Shown here: positions 32,035-41,576 of the stretch, piece by piece | Layout of the letters: each line of letters opens with the position of its first letter | Numbering within the stretch: the stretch's first letter is position 1 | Source: Lysinibacillus piscis | Lineage (GTDB): Bacteria; Bacillota; Bacilli; Bacillales_A; Planococcaceae | Direction of reading: 5' to 3' | NCBI RefSeq assembly: GCF_026012395.1 | Contig: NZ_BRZA01000001.1 | Span: 62,001-126,000, forward strand | DNA length: 64,000 nucleotides | Program-made: the position numbers and the translations under genes | Notes under the pieces: generated by a model | What the model was told of the DNA's origin: nothing | The model's database searches: none | Seen by the model: only the letters and a program-made list of their open reading frames with translations

Positions 32035-32083
32035 GGGCGAAACCAGCTATTTTACGGGCGAATTTGCTTGCTTTTCGGGCGAA
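32035..32083 (+). repeat. Three GGGCGAA repeats at an exact 21-base period
   Basis: GGGCGAA starts at 32035, 32056 and 32077. The bases between are T-rich and loosely similar. The rest of the non-coding stretch 31842-32145 is AT-rich with no ORF or RNA that I recognise. The exact 21-base spacing would place the copies on one face of the helix. Confidence 0.8.
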
Positions 32084-32145
32084 ATATTACTTTTAGCAGA
32101 GGTTTTGCACAAAATCATGCTAGTAAAAGGCGTACATACTAATCC

Positions 32146-32183
32146 AAAAAACCGAACTATTAAGAAACTAGTTCGGTTTTATC
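32146..32183 (-). terminator. Terminator of ypvA
   Basis: Minus strand AAAACCGAACTA / TAGTTCGGTTTT with nine-base loop and following T residues, just behind the helicase stop. Confidence 0.9.
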
Positions 32184-32195
32184 TATTTTTATATC

Positions 32196-34103
32196 CTATT
32201 GTATTTCAGGTGTCACCGCTAGTATGTGCTCAAATGTATCACGTTGCTGTTGTTCTTCCTCATTCAATAAAATATGAATATCTCCATGGTCATTGGATGT
32301 GCGAATTAAACGTCCCATCCCTTGTTGCAGGCGTAACTGCATAAATGGTAGCTCCACTTCCTCATATGGATTTTCCGCAAATGTACGCTTCGCATCAAAT
32401 AATGGATCATGTGGTGGGAATGGTAAATCATAAATAATGACACGGGTTAATGCTTCCTCTGGTAAATCTAAACCTTCCCATAAATGATAAGAGCATAGCG
32501 TTTTCACCGTACCTTCTTGGAAATCACGCACGATGGCTGATAGCTCACGATCGCCTTCAAACGCCACATACATGCGCTCCATCAATGGCAAGTCATTTTT
32601 AAAATCGAGCATTGCCTGTTTCGATTTGAATAATATCAATGTTTTTTGATCATCTCGCAATAGCTGCTGAACACGTGCTGTCTTTTCTCGCTGCGTTAAT
32701 GAATGCAAACCAATTTGCATGACTTCCTCATAATCAAATGGAGATGGCACCGAAAACGATTGATAATCTCGAATACCTAAGCTATAGGCAATATAAGAGA
32801 AATCTTTCTTCACAGATAGTGTGGCAGAGGAAAAAACAATTGGTAGTTTTTTAGAAAATAATTTTTCTGCTAGTACATCCGTAATAAGACGAGGCATAAT
32901 GACAAGTGTCTCCTCACCATCTGTATCCTCTAGCCAATCTACGGCATCTCCTTGTGCTACAAAAATGCGCAAGGATGCTTGATACTGTTCTAAATATTCC
33001 TCTGCCATACTCAATTCATATTCAGGAATCATATACATTTCCGACTCAAAGACAAATTCCTCTAACAAAACGTCTACATCTGCAATGAGTTGCTGTCCAT
33101 ATTTCAACAAGGTTGCTGATTTATTAATACGCTTGCGCTCCTCCTCAGAGGCCACTAAATCATCACGTAGTTGGTCAAAAAAGAGCTCATGGTCATCCTG
33201 TAGCTTCTCCATTGCATATAATGTACGCTCACGCACACCATCTACCATTAAACGTTCTAATAATTGCACAATTGTTGTCGCCTGTACCTTATACGTCATC
33301 GCTTTTTGTGCAGCGTACTCCAATAAATGTCCTTCATCCAATACCATCATTGACACTTCAGGCAATAAAGCTAACTGCCCTTCTCGTTCACGTGACTCCT
33401 TCGTTGCCAAATGCTCCATCAAAAAGTCCTGTGAACAAATAATTAAATCTGTCGACTTGCGGTAATGTGCACGGTGCAATGTTTGCCCACAGCGATTGCG
33501 TTGATCACATACAGAGCATTGCATAATGGCATTATAATTCACTTTTTGCCAATCCTCATCACTGACCGATTCGTAATTACTGCGCTCACCATAAGGCTGA
33601 ATCGCAATCATCGAGCCTTGTGCATAGACACCATCTGGAATTGAAAAAGCAATATCATCAATCCATTCATCTGTCTCTACTTTTTCAGCATCCTCAAAGC
33701 GCTTTAAACATAAATACTGGTCACGTGATTTCGCTAAACGTACGTCAATGTCCAAACCAAGTGTTTGCTGTAATTTATAAATATCGCCACCTTCTTTTAC
33801 AAGTTGGTCGATTAGTGTTTCATCTGCGCAGGCAATCAAAGCAGGCTTCCCTGTATAGCGGGCATAGGAAATAGCGGGCAATAAATAAGCAATCGTTTTG
33901 CCTGTTCCTACGCCAGCCTCTGCAAACAATACATTTTTCTCCTTTAAAGCCTGCTCGATTTGATAGGCCATGAAAATTTGCTCATCACGGCATTCAAAGC
34001 CCTTTTCTGGTAATTCATCGTATAACACATCGCCCATCCAATCACCTAATGATTCAAAAAACGAGCGATCTTTCGATAATGCAAATGGTAAAGATTTACG
34101 CAA
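32196..34103 (-). CDS. ypvA: DinG/XPD-type ATP-dependent DNA helicase YpvA
   Basis: This is a 635-residue superfamily 2 helicase of the XPD/DinG type without the exonuclease domain found in the long B. subtilis DinG, matching the size of YpvA. Walker A is in LFAEAGVGTGKTIAYLLPAI and the DEAH-type box in MMVLDEGHLLEYAA. Cysteines for an iron-sulfur cluster lie in QYLCLKRF and MQCSVCDQRNRCGQ. Motif VI is QQGMGRLIRT. I start at TTG 34103, eight bases after GAGGGGG. A TTG at 34124 has a weaker site. It sits between the eut operon and ypsC, keeping the Bacillus ypvA-ypsC order. Confidence 0.9.
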   Translation of the reverse strand: MRKSLPFALSKDRSFFESLGDWMGDVLYDELPEKGFECRDEQIFMAYQIEQALKEKNVLFAEAGVGTGKTIAYLLPAISYARYTGKPALIACADETLIDQLVKEGGDIYKLQQTLGLDIDVRLAKSRDQYLCLKRFEDAEKVETDEWIDDIAFSIPDGVYAQGSMIAIQPYGERSNYESVSDEDWQKVNYNAIMQCSVCDQRNRCGQTLHRAHYRKSTDLIICSQDFLMEHLATKESREREGQLALLPEVSMMVLDEGHLLEYAAQKAMTYKVQATTIVQLLERLMVDGVRERTLYAMEKLQDDHELFFDQLRDDLVASEEERKRINKSATLLKYGQQLIADVDVLLEEFVFESEMYMIPEYELSMAEEYLEQYQASLRIFVAQGDAVDWLEDTDGEETLVIMPRLITDVLAEKLFSKKLPIVFSSATLSVKKDFSYIAYSLGIRDYQSFSVPSPFDYEEVMQIGLHSLTQREKTARVQQLLRDDQKTLILFKSKQAMLDFKNDLPLMERMYVAFEGDRELSAIVRDFQEGTVKTLCSYHLWEGLDLPEEALTRVIIYDLPFPPHDPLFDAKRTFAENPYEEVELPFMQLRLQQGMGRLIRTSNDHGDIHILLNEEEQQQRDTFEHILAVTPEIQ

Positions 34104-34201
34104 TGCCTGTTCCCCCTCTAGCAATCTGTTCCTAGTATATGCAACCCATTAGCCCTCAACATAAAGGTATCTGAAATTTTTGAGCTTATGTAGTACATTC
34201 A

Positions 34202-34248
34202 CTAAATCAAGATAAAACGGAAGATAAGAAAACCTTACCTCCCGTTGT
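34202..34248 (-). terminator. Terminator of ypsC, ending in the dispersed TTTTATCTTGATT motif
   Basis: Minus strand AACGGGAGGTAAG pairs with CTTATCTTCCGTT, followed by TTTATCTTGATTTAG. The tail equals the dispersed motif seen at 684, 838, 931, 9263 and 41475. Confidence 0.8.
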
Positions 34249-34258
34249 ACTGCTCTCG

Positions 34259-35395
34259 TTAGTCTCTTGGAGATTTTTGTCCCCAGAATTGATAATAATT
34301 TGTTTCGATAAAGCCATTGAACAATTTACGCTTCTTCGTCGTTTGACGCCCATATAATTCTTCAAAATTTTTCATCGAAGATAACATATAAACAGACCAC
34401 GTTGGATAGTTTTTCATTACTTTTCCTAAATCACGAATAACTTGCTCTACAACCTCAACGTCTCCTATACGCTCACCATACGGTGGATTTCCAATCATCA
34501 CACCATCTGTCAGTTGCGTTGTAAAATCACGTGCCTGCATTTGCTTGAATGTAATAATATCACCAAAGCCTGCTTCTAGTGCGTTTTCCTGTGCAATGCT
34601 GACCATACGGTGATCAATATCAGAGCCAATAATTTCTAATGGTTGATCGTAGTTCGCTAAGCTATCTGCCTCATCTCTGACCGCATCCCAAATAGCTGCT
34701 TTCATCCACGGCCAGCTTTCAGAAATAAACTCACGATTATAACCAGGTGCAATATTTTGACCGAACATCGCAGCCTCTAATGCAATTGTCCCTGAGCCAC
34801 AAAATGGATCTACAAAAGGACGATTTGGATTCCATTTAGAAATTTGTACAAGTGCTGCTGCTAATGTTTCTTTTAATGGCGCTTCCCCTTGCACTTGACG
34901 ATAGCCACGTTTATGTAAGCCTGCGCCAGATGTATCAATTGTTAATGTAGCCACATCTTTCAAAATGGATACCTCAATTTTATAGGTTGCACCCGATTCA
35001 TCTAAAAAGCCTAAACGTTTATAGTGCTGCTTCATACGCTCGACAATGGCTTTTTTCGTAATTGCTTGGCAGTCAGGGACACTAAATAATTTTGATTTCA
35101 CCGACTTCCCAGAAACAGGAAAAGCAGCATCGACTGGTAAATATTTTTCCCATGGTAGTGCTTTGACACTTTCAAACAATTGCTCAAATGATGTGGCTGG
35201 AAATTGACCTACTACAATTTTGACACGGTCTGCTACACGCAACCATAAATTTGCTTTTGCAATCGCTGTTTCATCGCCTTCAAAATATACTTTGCCGTTA
35301 TCGACTGTTGTTTCATAGCCAAGTTCCTTTACTTCCTGCGCTACAATCGCTTCTAACCCCATTGCAGCCGTTGCTACTAATTGATAATTTGCCAT
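34259..35395 (-). CDS. ypsC: THUMP-domain rRNA guanine-N2 methyltransferase family protein
   Basis: This is a 378-residue SAM-dependent RNA methyltransferase of the RlmL/RlmK N-terminal class, YpsC in B. subtilis. An N-terminal ferredoxin-like part and THUMP domain (about residues 1-155) are followed by the catalytic fold: the SAM site PFVDPFCGSGTIALEAAM, EIIGSDIDHRMVSIA and the catalytic NPPY in MIGNPPYGERIG. A GGAAGGAAG site precedes the ATG at 35395. It lies four bases after the GGDEF-EAL gene, so the two are likely cotranscribed. Target base is inferred from the family. Confidence 0.92.
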   Translation of the reverse strand: MANYQLVATAAMGLEAIVAQEVKELGYETTVDNGKVYFEGDETAIAKANLWLRVADRVKIVVGQFPATSFEQLFESVKALPWEKYLPVDAAFPVSGKSVKSKLFSVPDCQAITKKAIVERMKQHYKRLGFLDESGATYKIEVSILKDVATLTIDTSGAGLHKRGYRQVQGEAPLKETLAAALVQISKWNPNRPFVDPFCGSGTIALEAAMFGQNIAPGYNREFISESWPWMKAAIWDAVRDEADSLANYDQPLEIIGSDIDHRMVSIAQENALEAGFGDIITFKQMQARDFTTQLTDGVMIGNPPYGERIGDVEVVEQVIRDLGKVMKNYPTWSVYMLSSMKNFEELYGRQTTKKRKLFNGFIETNYYQFWGQKSPRD

Positions 35396-35398
35396 ATT

Positions 35399-37144
35399 CT
35401 ACTTCCTTCCTTGGTGCTCCATTTCCCAATACTCCATAAATTCAATCACTTCCTGAAGCGGTAAGGGTTTACTATAATAAAAACCTTGGATAATATCACA
35501 GTTCATCTCACGTAACATTTCCACCTGCTGTACTTGCTCTACACCTTCTGCTACCACTTTCATCTTTAAACGACGTGCCATTTGAATAATCGCATCCACT
35601 ACTGCCTGTTTTTCATCGAGTAAGCAAATATGTTGAACAAAACTGCGATCAATTTTTAAGCAATCCAGTGGGAAACGTATTAAATAGCTTAACGATGAAT
35701 AGCCTGTCCCAAAATCATCAATCGCAATTTTAAAGCCCATCTGTTTCAGCTTTACCAACTTACGAACGGTTTCATTCGAACTATTCATCACTGTTCGCTC
35801 CGTCACTTCAATTTCAAAATGACTCGCTGGCATATTATAACGCTCTAAAATCGTTTGAATGGATTCTAGAAAGTTTTGTTGTTGGAAATGGATACTTGAA
35901 ATATTAATCGCAATAGGTGATCCATAGCCATGCTTTTTCATCTCAATGACGGCCTCGCACGCTCTTTCAATAATAAGCTCACTCAATGGAATAATTAAAC
36001 CTGTATCCTCCGCATATGGGATAAATTCATTTGGAGACACATAGCCTAATTTGTCATTCTGCCAACGTACCAGTGCTTCAAAGCCTTGAATTTGCTCCTC
36101 TTTCAACGCTATCTTTGGCTGAAAATAGAGCTCAATCTCACGTTTTTCAATCGCCTTTCGTAGCTCTGTATCCAACAATAAAACACGCTGCGTATCTGTT
36201 TGAAGTTCATCAAAATAAAAAGAATAGCCATGTGGACCATTTTTTTTAGAATACGTAACTGCCTTGTCCGCACAAAGAATGAGTTCATCTGTCGTTTGAC
36301 CATCTGTTGGGTACATGCTCACACCGATACTTGTTGAAATAAAAATTTCTTGACCATCCACATAAATCGGCTGCTCAATGATTTGAATCACTTTTTCTGC
36401 AAATGCTGCGGCTGCTTTCACATTTTTCACATTCGCAAGCGTTATGATAAATTCATCTCCACTATAACGAGCAAGGATATCTTTATTTTTCACCAATGAT
36501 TTCAGACGTTTTGCCACTTCTACTAATATACGATCTCCAAGTACATGTCCTAATGTATCGTTAATTTGTTTAAAGCGGTCTAAATCTAAAAAATAAACGG
36601 CATGTTGAACAGAGTGAGACATGGTAGAAGACGCCATTAACAAATTATTCATCCGTTCAATATACGAAAATTGATTAGACACATTCGTTAATGAATCCAT
36701 CAATAAACGTTTCTCTAGTTCATGTTCCACATGTTTTTGTTCGGATAAATCATTGAAAATACCGCAATAATTTGTAATTTCTCCTTGTTCATTAGCAACA
36801 CTAACAATCGTAAGCCATTCAGGATAAAGCTCACCCGTTTTACGGCGGTTCCATATTTCGCCCTGCCACATACCATTTTGTTCAATCATTTGCCACATTG
36901 TTAAATAAAAGGGCAGTTCATGAATACCTGATTGCAGAACAGCTGGCGTCTTTCCAACAACCTCATCATAGCCATAGCCTGTGACAAATTCAAAGGCTGG
37001 ATTCACCATTGTGATTTTTTTATCTTTATCTGTAATCATAATACCCTCTGTTACATTTTCAAAAACCTTTGTAATTAATGTAACAGGTGATTTAGCAATA
37101 GCCTCTACGATTGTTTTGTTTTTTCCATTGTCTAGTCTATTCAT
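35399..37144 (-). CDS. PAS-GGDEF-EAL cyclic di-GMP protein
   Basis: This is a 581-residue cytoplasmic protein. A PAS domain comes first (GIMITDKDKKITMVNPAFEF, GKTPAVLQSG), then a GGDEF domain with the site ILARYSGDEFIIT and an EAL domain with GFEALVRW, IAINISSIHFQQ, IAIDDFGTGYSSL, CLKIDRSFV and VVAEGVEQ. The signature is SGDEF, which can be active. The RxxD inhibitory site five residues before it reads KNKD, so feedback control looks lost. The EAL residues look complete, so phosphodiesterase activity is likely. The start is ATG 37144 behind AATGGAG. The gene interrupts the usual ypsC-rnpB neighbourhood. Confidence 0.9.
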   Translation of the reverse strand: MNRLDNGKNKTIVEAIAKSPVTLITKVFENVTEGIMITDKDKKITMVNPAFEFVTGYGYDEVVGKTPAVLQSGIHELPFYLTMWQMIEQNGMWQGEIWNRRKTGELYPEWLTIVSVANEQGEITNYCGIFNDLSEQKHVEHELEKRLLMDSLTNVSNQFSYIERMNNLLMASSTMSHSVQHAVYFLDLDRFKQINDTLGHVLGDRILVEVAKRLKSLVKNKDILARYSGDEFIITLANVKNVKAAAAFAEKVIQIIEQPIYVDGQEIFISTSIGVSMYPTDGQTTDELILCADKAVTYSKKNGPHGYSFYFDELQTDTQRVLLLDTELRKAIEKREIELYFQPKIALKEEQIQGFEALVRWQNDKLGYVSPNEFIPYAEDTGLIIPLSELIIERACEAVIEMKKHGYGSPIAINISSIHFQQQNFLESIQTILERYNMPASHFEIEVTERTVMNSSNETVRKLVKLKQMGFKIAIDDFGTGYSSLSYLIRFPLDCLKIDRSFVQHICLLDEKQAVVDAIIQMARRLKMKVVAEGVEQVQQVEMLREMNCDIIQGFYYSKPLPLQEVIEFMEYWEMEHQGRK

Positions 37145-37337
37145 CGTTTGCTCCATTCTAGCTTCATTCACAAATAGCTGCTTTGCCTATTCACCTATTT
37201 GTAAACGCTCCTCTTTATCGTTGTCATGTCATGAGAGGTTTTCATCAAATAGAGTATTCATTCTTACTTTTCTTCACTAAGTATCATTTTGTGTACATGT
37301 GTCTATCTCATGAGTCAAGATACTTCATGAGTTCAAA

Positions 37338-37372
37338 AGAAAAGCCCTCCACCGAATTGGAGAGCGCTTAGT
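37338..37372 (-). terminator. Terminator of rnpB
   Basis: Minus strand GCTCTCC-AATTCGG-TGGAGGGC followed by TTTTCTTTT, behind the RNase P RNA. Confidence 0.85.
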
Positions 37373-37386
37373 ATTTCCTACATAGG

Positions 37387-37786
37387 CATCAAAAAATCCC
37401 ATAAGCCATGTTTTGTTCCCGAGTACTCAAACGGTTTGCACCTCGTACGATCGGGCAGTAATCATCTATCTACAGAGCCAAACTCTGTCCCTCTATCCGT
37501 TCAATTCCTTCTAGAGAGTGCCCCTACCATAATTTGGGTTTCTCACTCGTGGGGTTTACCTCGTTCCACCTTACATGTTTCCATATAAGCTTCGTCACTG
37601 TGGCACTTTCAGAAAGTGTCAACCATATCCAAATAGACTTAGGTCTTCCTTTCGCCGTCAGCCTTATCAACTGCCTTACCTTATTTTTTCAGTAAGCACG
37701 AACACTACGTTCATCGCAGAACCGTGTGAGCATGGACTTTCCTCTACAATATCTAGTATTGCAGCGATTACTCGAATTTTTTGATG
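37387..37786 (-). ncRNA. rnpB: RNase P RNA, class B
   Basis: This is the catalytic RNA of ribonuclease P, which matures tRNA 5' ends. On the minus strand it begins in CATCAAAAAATTCGAGTAATC and carries landmark blocks of the Bacillus type: AGAGGAAAGTCCATGCTC, CACAGTGACGAAG, GGTGGAACGAGGTAAACCCC, GAGAAACCCAAATT, TAGATAGATGATTACTGCC and GGAACAAAACATGGCTTA. The first and last bases form a perfect P1 helix (CATCAAAAAAT with ATTTTTTGATG), which sets the ends and gives 400 nucleotides, normal for class B. It lies between gpsB and the ypsC side, as in B. subtilis. Confidence 0.95.
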
Positions 37787-37839
37787 ATACGAGACATTAT
37801 ACTAGTATTCACGTATAAACACAATGCTTTTGTTCAAAA

Positions 37840-38139
37840 TTATTCGTATAACTTACTACCAAATACATGCTTTTCTAAATTTGAAAGACGTTTTAAAATA
37901 TCAAAATTCGTTGTACCTGCCGCAGCCGCTGATGCAACAGGCTGTCTCTTTGGCAAGTTATCCATATCTTCACGTAATTGTCTATTTTCTTCTCGAAGCT
38001 GGGCAACTACTTTTTCAAACGTTTCATAATCTTGAATAATTTCATCTAAAAAAGAGTCCACTTCTTCTACATTATAGCCTTTAAAATTTTTCTTAAATTC
38101 CTTTTCAAGGATCATTTTTGATGTTAACTTAATGTCCAT
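37840..38139 (-). CDS. gpsB: Cell division protein GpsB
   Basis: This is a 99-residue DivIVA-related coiled-coil protein that shuttles PBP1 between the septum and the side wall. The membrane-binding domain is seen as [19 protein letters not shown] followed by [18 protein letters not shown] and a coiled coil. An Ala/Pro linker leads to the C-terminal trimer helix [15 protein letters not shown]. It lies directly upstream of rnpB as in Bacillus. Its partner ponA is also in this window, at 59.6 kb. Size and motifs are typical. Confidence 0.95.
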   Translation of the reverse strand: MDIKLTSKMILEKEFKKNFKGYNVEEVDSFLDEIIQDYETFEKVVAQLREENRQLREDMDNLPKRQPVASAAAAGTTNFDILKRLSNLEKHVFGSKLYE

Positions 38140-38205
38140 TTACATCGTCCTTCCTCATACTGCATGAACAGATTATAGCATACTTCTCCACATTATATCG
38201 TCTAG

Positions 38206-38237
38206 AAACGACAATTGTTAGCCTAAATTTGTCGTTT
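38206..38237. terminator. Hairpin between mrfB and gpsB
   Basis: AAACGACAA and TTGTCGTTT form a nine-base stem with a 14-base loop. No T run follows on the minus strand, so it is a weak terminator or part of the gpsB leader. Confidence 0.4.
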
Positions 38238-38282
38238 TATGCGCTTGCCTGGGAAATTATTTTTACGCTTTATTGCACCTCG

Positions 38283-39548
38283 TTAGGATTTTGCTGTGTG
38301 CAAGCCTTTATTTTCTAAGCGATTTAAGCGTTTCAGCCAAGTCATTTCCCACTTTTCTTTTTGCACTGGCTGCCATTCCTTATAGTCGTTCAATAGTTGA
38401 ATACCCTTTGTTGTATACGTACGTGCTTGTTCATAATCTTTCCATTGATGCTCATACATAATGGCGATTTGCTCCAATGCATGTAATTGCTTTCTCACAT
38501 CGATAAAATGTAGGGACGCTATAAAAGCATCCAATGCCTCGTCAAAGCGTCTCGCTTTTTTATGTTGAATCGCTAAATAATACTGTGCCTGTCCAGCCTC
38601 TAACGCATCAAATTGTGCTGTGACTTTTTCCAATACGTGAACACTTTGGACACTTTCTTTTAAATCACCATACCATTTCCCAATATTCGTGTAGGTTTTC
38701 GCTGATTCATCCTGTACATCCTCAAATAGTAAATTCGTTGAATGGCTATATAGTGTAATCAATGATAGTAAATCCCACTCATTATGCCATAGTACTTTGA
38801 TTAAGGCATCTGGCACGCCACTTTTCACTGCATCTAAATAAATAACAGGCGCTAAATGACCTGGAATATCTCCCTTACGCAAAAAACCAAGCTTTTCCTC
38901 TTCCACTGATTTTAATTTTAAGCGCTCCATATCATTTTTCCATAAACGCTTAGAACTATGCAGTAAATCAATATGTCGTTGCGCTTTTAATTTTGGAATA
39001 TGATTTTGTTGAAGTGTCCAACGTGTTTCTAACTGTGGCCAGTCAAAGCTTTTGCCATTATAAGTAATGATTGTTGCTGATTTTTGCCATAGCTTTGATT
39101 CAAATAATAACGCCGCTTCATGGGCTGGATCTGCTAACACATGTTGTGTAAGTAAAAACCCATCCTCTACTTGCTCCAAAAAACCAAGTAAAAATATTTG
39201 TGTCCCCACACCCTTTAAGCCTGTTGTTTCCGTATCAAAAAATAACACATTTTCATCTGACATCAATGCGTACGGATGTTCGCTTGATGACATTATCCAT
39301 TTCTTCACTGCTTCTAAAAAAGACTGTAGCTGGTAATGACCATGTTGATATGTAAATGGATAGTGTACTTGTCTTTGAAAAACGATACCAAAGTCATTTT
39401 CAATTACAGTCAACCCCGCTTGTACCCATTGCTCTGTATAGCTTGGTTGGGCAGGCTTACGAAAAGCAGGTTTTTCTTCTTTAGCAGGGGTTGCTTTTTT
39501 ACCAAGCATTTTTTTCATTTGTAAAATTTTATTTTCGTAGGACATCAT
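38283..39548 (-). CDS. mrfB: MrfB (YprB) DnaQ-like 3' exonuclease
   Basis: This is a 421-residue protein with an RNase H/DEDD exonuclease domain, the partner of MrfA in a mitomycin-damage repair pathway of B. subtilis. Exo I is in VLFFDTETTGLKGVGTQIFL, Exo II in IITYNGKSFDWPQLETRW and Exo III in ALIKVLWHNEWDLLSLITLY. The C-terminal 130 residues are helical repeats of TPR kind. The start is taken as ATG 39548 next to a weak site. GTG 39554 and ATG 39545 are alternatives. In B. subtilis mrfA and mrfB are adjacent. Here mrfA lies 16 kb away beyond an accessory block. Confidence 0.88.
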   Translation of the reverse strand: MMSYENKILQMKKMLGKKATPAKEEKPAFRKPAQPSYTEQWVQAGLTVIENDFGIVFQRQVHYPFTYQHGHYQLQSFLEAVKKWIMSSSEHPYALMSDENVLFFDTETTGLKGVGTQIFLLGFLEQVEDGFLLTQHVLADPAHEAALLFESKLWQKSATIITYNGKSFDWPQLETRWTLQQNHIPKLKAQRHIDLLHSSKRLWKNDMERLKLKSVEEEKLGFLRKGDIPGHLAPVIYLDAVKSGVPDALIKVLWHNEWDLLSLITLYSHSTNLLFEDVQDESAKTYTNIGKWYGDLKESVQSVHVLEKVTAQFDALEAGQAQYYLAIQHKKARRFDEALDAFIASLHFIDVRKQLHALEQIAIMYEHQWKDYEQARTYTTKGIQLLNDYKEWQPVQKEKWEMTWLKRLNRLENKGLHTAKS

Positions 39549-39654
39549 GCTCACTCATTTTCTTCATCGTGTTGGTGAATATTCCTCTACTCTACCATGT
39601 TAGGTTTGTCACTATCAATACTTGTGTTTCTATCTCATTAAAGACAGACAAAGA

Positions 39655-39696
39655 GAAAAGGCATGCTAACAATGACGTTAGCAGCCTCTTCTCGGT
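39655..39696 (-). terminator. Terminator of the secreted repeat protein gene
   Basis: Minus strand GGCTGCTAACG...TTGTTAGCATGCC (one mismatch) followed by TTTTCTCTTT. Confidence 0.75.
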
Positions 39697-39762
39697 TCAT
39701 ATCGGTTGGTAGCCAAGATATGATTATGGATCTTACGGTTGGTAGTGTAAGATTTGTATTGG

Positions 39763-41196
39763 TTATTCCCCTGCACGTAAACTATAGATGAAATCTTGTG
39801 TTACATACGTTTTATTTTTCTCCAATAAAGCTGGTGCTTCTTCAAAAGATTTTACAACACCATTATGCGTATATTCTTTTTGCCCTCTTGTTAGTGTATA
39901 AGATTGGTCGCCCTTCGTTAAGGTAGCACCATTACCTGTTGATGACACTGTAAAGCCTAGCTCCTCTGCTAAAATGCGTAATGGCACCATTGTTACACCA
40001 TTTACATCATGATGGTCATGTGCAATGATTGCTGGTAACACATCTAAAATTTGCACAACAGGCTCAACACCCACTGTTTTTTGTGCTAAAACAATTACTT
40101 GTGACGGTGTTGTTTGTGCGGGAATGCTCGCTGTTGCCACTGTATAAAAGACAAGTGCTTCATTCCCTACAATATCTTCTTTTGTTAATTTATCACCCGC
40201 AACATTGGTGATTTTCGTATTTTCTGCAATCGTTAATTTCAAAGTATTTTCCGTATTCACGAAATCTTGATTAAATGTACCTGCCTCTACTGTACCCGCT
40301 GCCTCTGTATGCACGATAACGACTTCAGGTGAATATTGTGGTGGATAAATTAAAATAGCTGGTTTATTGCCATCCACATAGATTGTAATTTCTGCACCCT
40401 TTTTCAGCTCTACTTTTTTCCCTGTGTTATCTAGCACAACTGTTGTTTTATCGATGGCTACAGCAAATGGATTATCTTTATCTTCAATCACAGCTAATTG
40501 TGAGCCATTTTCACGTGTTACCACATCACTTACTTTTCCTGTTAATTCAAGGAATGGCGCTACTACTTCCTCTGGCTGTGGTGCTGCTTCTTCCTCTAAC
40601 ACAAGCACTTTATAAGGACTTGTTTGTGCTGGAATACTAAATGTTGCTGGACCGTAGAAAACAAGTGATTCTTTACCAATCATATCCTCTGCTTTTAGCT
40701 TATTGCCTTGTAAATCCGTAATAGCTGTTTCTTTTGCTAGATTAAGTTTTAACGTATTTTGTTTGTTTACATAATTTTTATCGAATGTGCCAATTTCCGC
40801 TATACCGAAATCTGCTGCTTCTACAATAATTACTTCAGGTGTATAGCGCGGTGGATAAATCGCAAGCATTGGCTTGTTTTTGTTGACATAGGCTGTAAAT
40901 GCTGCTCCTTCTTTTAATTCTGCTTTATTGCCTTTGCTATCTAATACAATTGTCTGTTCATCAATTGTTAATGAGAAAACATTTTCGCCTTGTTGAATGG
41001 TTGTCATTTGAGCACCACTCGCCAATTTTTCAATCTTCCCTAATTTCCCTGTTAATTGAATAAAGTTTGTCGCCACTTCCTCTGTCACTTCTTCCTTTGC
41101 AGCAGGTTTTTCTTTGTCCTGTGCAAATGCTAATGGTGCAGTGAATGCACTCATTGCTAATGTTGCTGTTAATGTCATTGTAATTGCTTTTTTCAT
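39763..41196 (-). CDS. Secreted two-repeat protein with copper amine oxidase-like N-domain
   Basis: This is a 477-residue exported protein. A signal peptide (KKAITMTLTATLAMSAFTAP, cleaved near AFA) is followed by an acidic linker and two tandem repeats of about 165 residues. The repeats begin FIQLTGKLGKIEKLASGAQM and FLELTGKVSDVVTRENGSQL, and share YPPRYTPEVIIVEA/YPPQYSPEVVIVHT and the motif SIPAQT. The last 100 residues match the copper-amine-oxidase N-terminal-like domain (VTMVPLRILAEELGFTV), a common wall-binding or surface unit in Gram-positives that does not itself bind copper. No enzyme motif is present. A cell-surface binding role is likely. The gene is single, with a dispersed repeat upstream. 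Confidence 0.8.
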   Translation of the reverse strand: MKKAITMTLTATLAMSAFTAPLAFAQDKEKPAAKEEVTEEVATNFIQLTGKLGKIEKLASGAQMTTIQQGENVFSLTIDEQTIVLDSKGNKAELKEGAAFTAYVNKNKPMLAIYPPRYTPEVIIVEAADFGIAEIGTFDKNYVNKQNTLKLNLAKETAITDLQGNKLKAEDMIGKESLVFYGPATFSIPAQTSPYKVLVLEEEAAPQPEEVVAPFLELTGKVSDVVTRENGSQLAVIEDKDNPFAVAIDKTTVVLDNTGKKVELKKGAEITIYVDGNKPAILIYPPQYSPEVVIVHTEAAGTVEAGTFNQDFVNTENTLKLTIAENTKITNVAGDKLTKEDIVGNEALVFYTVATASIPAQTTPSQVIVLAQKTVGVEPVVQILDVLPAIIAHDHHDVNGVTMVPLRILAEELGFTVSSTGNGATLTKGDQSYTLTRGQKEYTHNGVVKSFEEAPALLEKNKTYVTQDFIYSLRAGE

Positions 41197-41324
41197 AAAA
41201 TAAATACGCTCCTTTATGCTCGTTTCATAGAAGTAGTCGAGCGAGCTTTCAAAAGGTTACATGAAAAATAAAAAAATTTCATTATGCTCTAAAATTGTTC
41301 CATTAGAATAGATTTTTTCATTTA

Positions 41325-41492
41325 ATTGCGTCTGGATTTTTCCAAGTTCACTTGTATAAAGGAAGTTAGCCTAAAAGCATTACATCCTGTGACAACGGCT
41401 TGTTAACACTGACGTTTCACTTTCGCGTAGAAAAAGATTTGCTGTCGCTTCGCTTTCGATACAAAAAGCATTTGCTGAATCAAGATAAAAAG
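41325..41492. repeat. Dispersed repeat, second copy
   Basis: This is a shortened relative of the element at 603-947: ATTGCGTCTGGATTTTT, AAGTTCACT, CTGACGTTTCACTTTCGCG, CGCTTTCGATACAAAAAGCA and CTGAATCAAGATAAAA follow in the same order. Its middle, CATCCTGTGACAACG, is shared with the element at 47550-47738. The short reading frames across it are not genes. Confidence 0.75.
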
Positions 41493-41576
41493 AAACCCAC
41501 TGTCTGCAGGTTTCCAATTTACTCTTAGTAGTTCCTCTTTGGTATATCCATACAACACTCACTTCTAAACCATTCA

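Noticed and set aside
31746..32195. Adenosylcobalamin riboswitch or small RNA near the eut promoter, as in Enterococcus and Listeria
   Set aside because: No B12-box-like core or long paired leader was found. Only AT-rich sequence, one promoter and the GGGCGAA repeats are visible.
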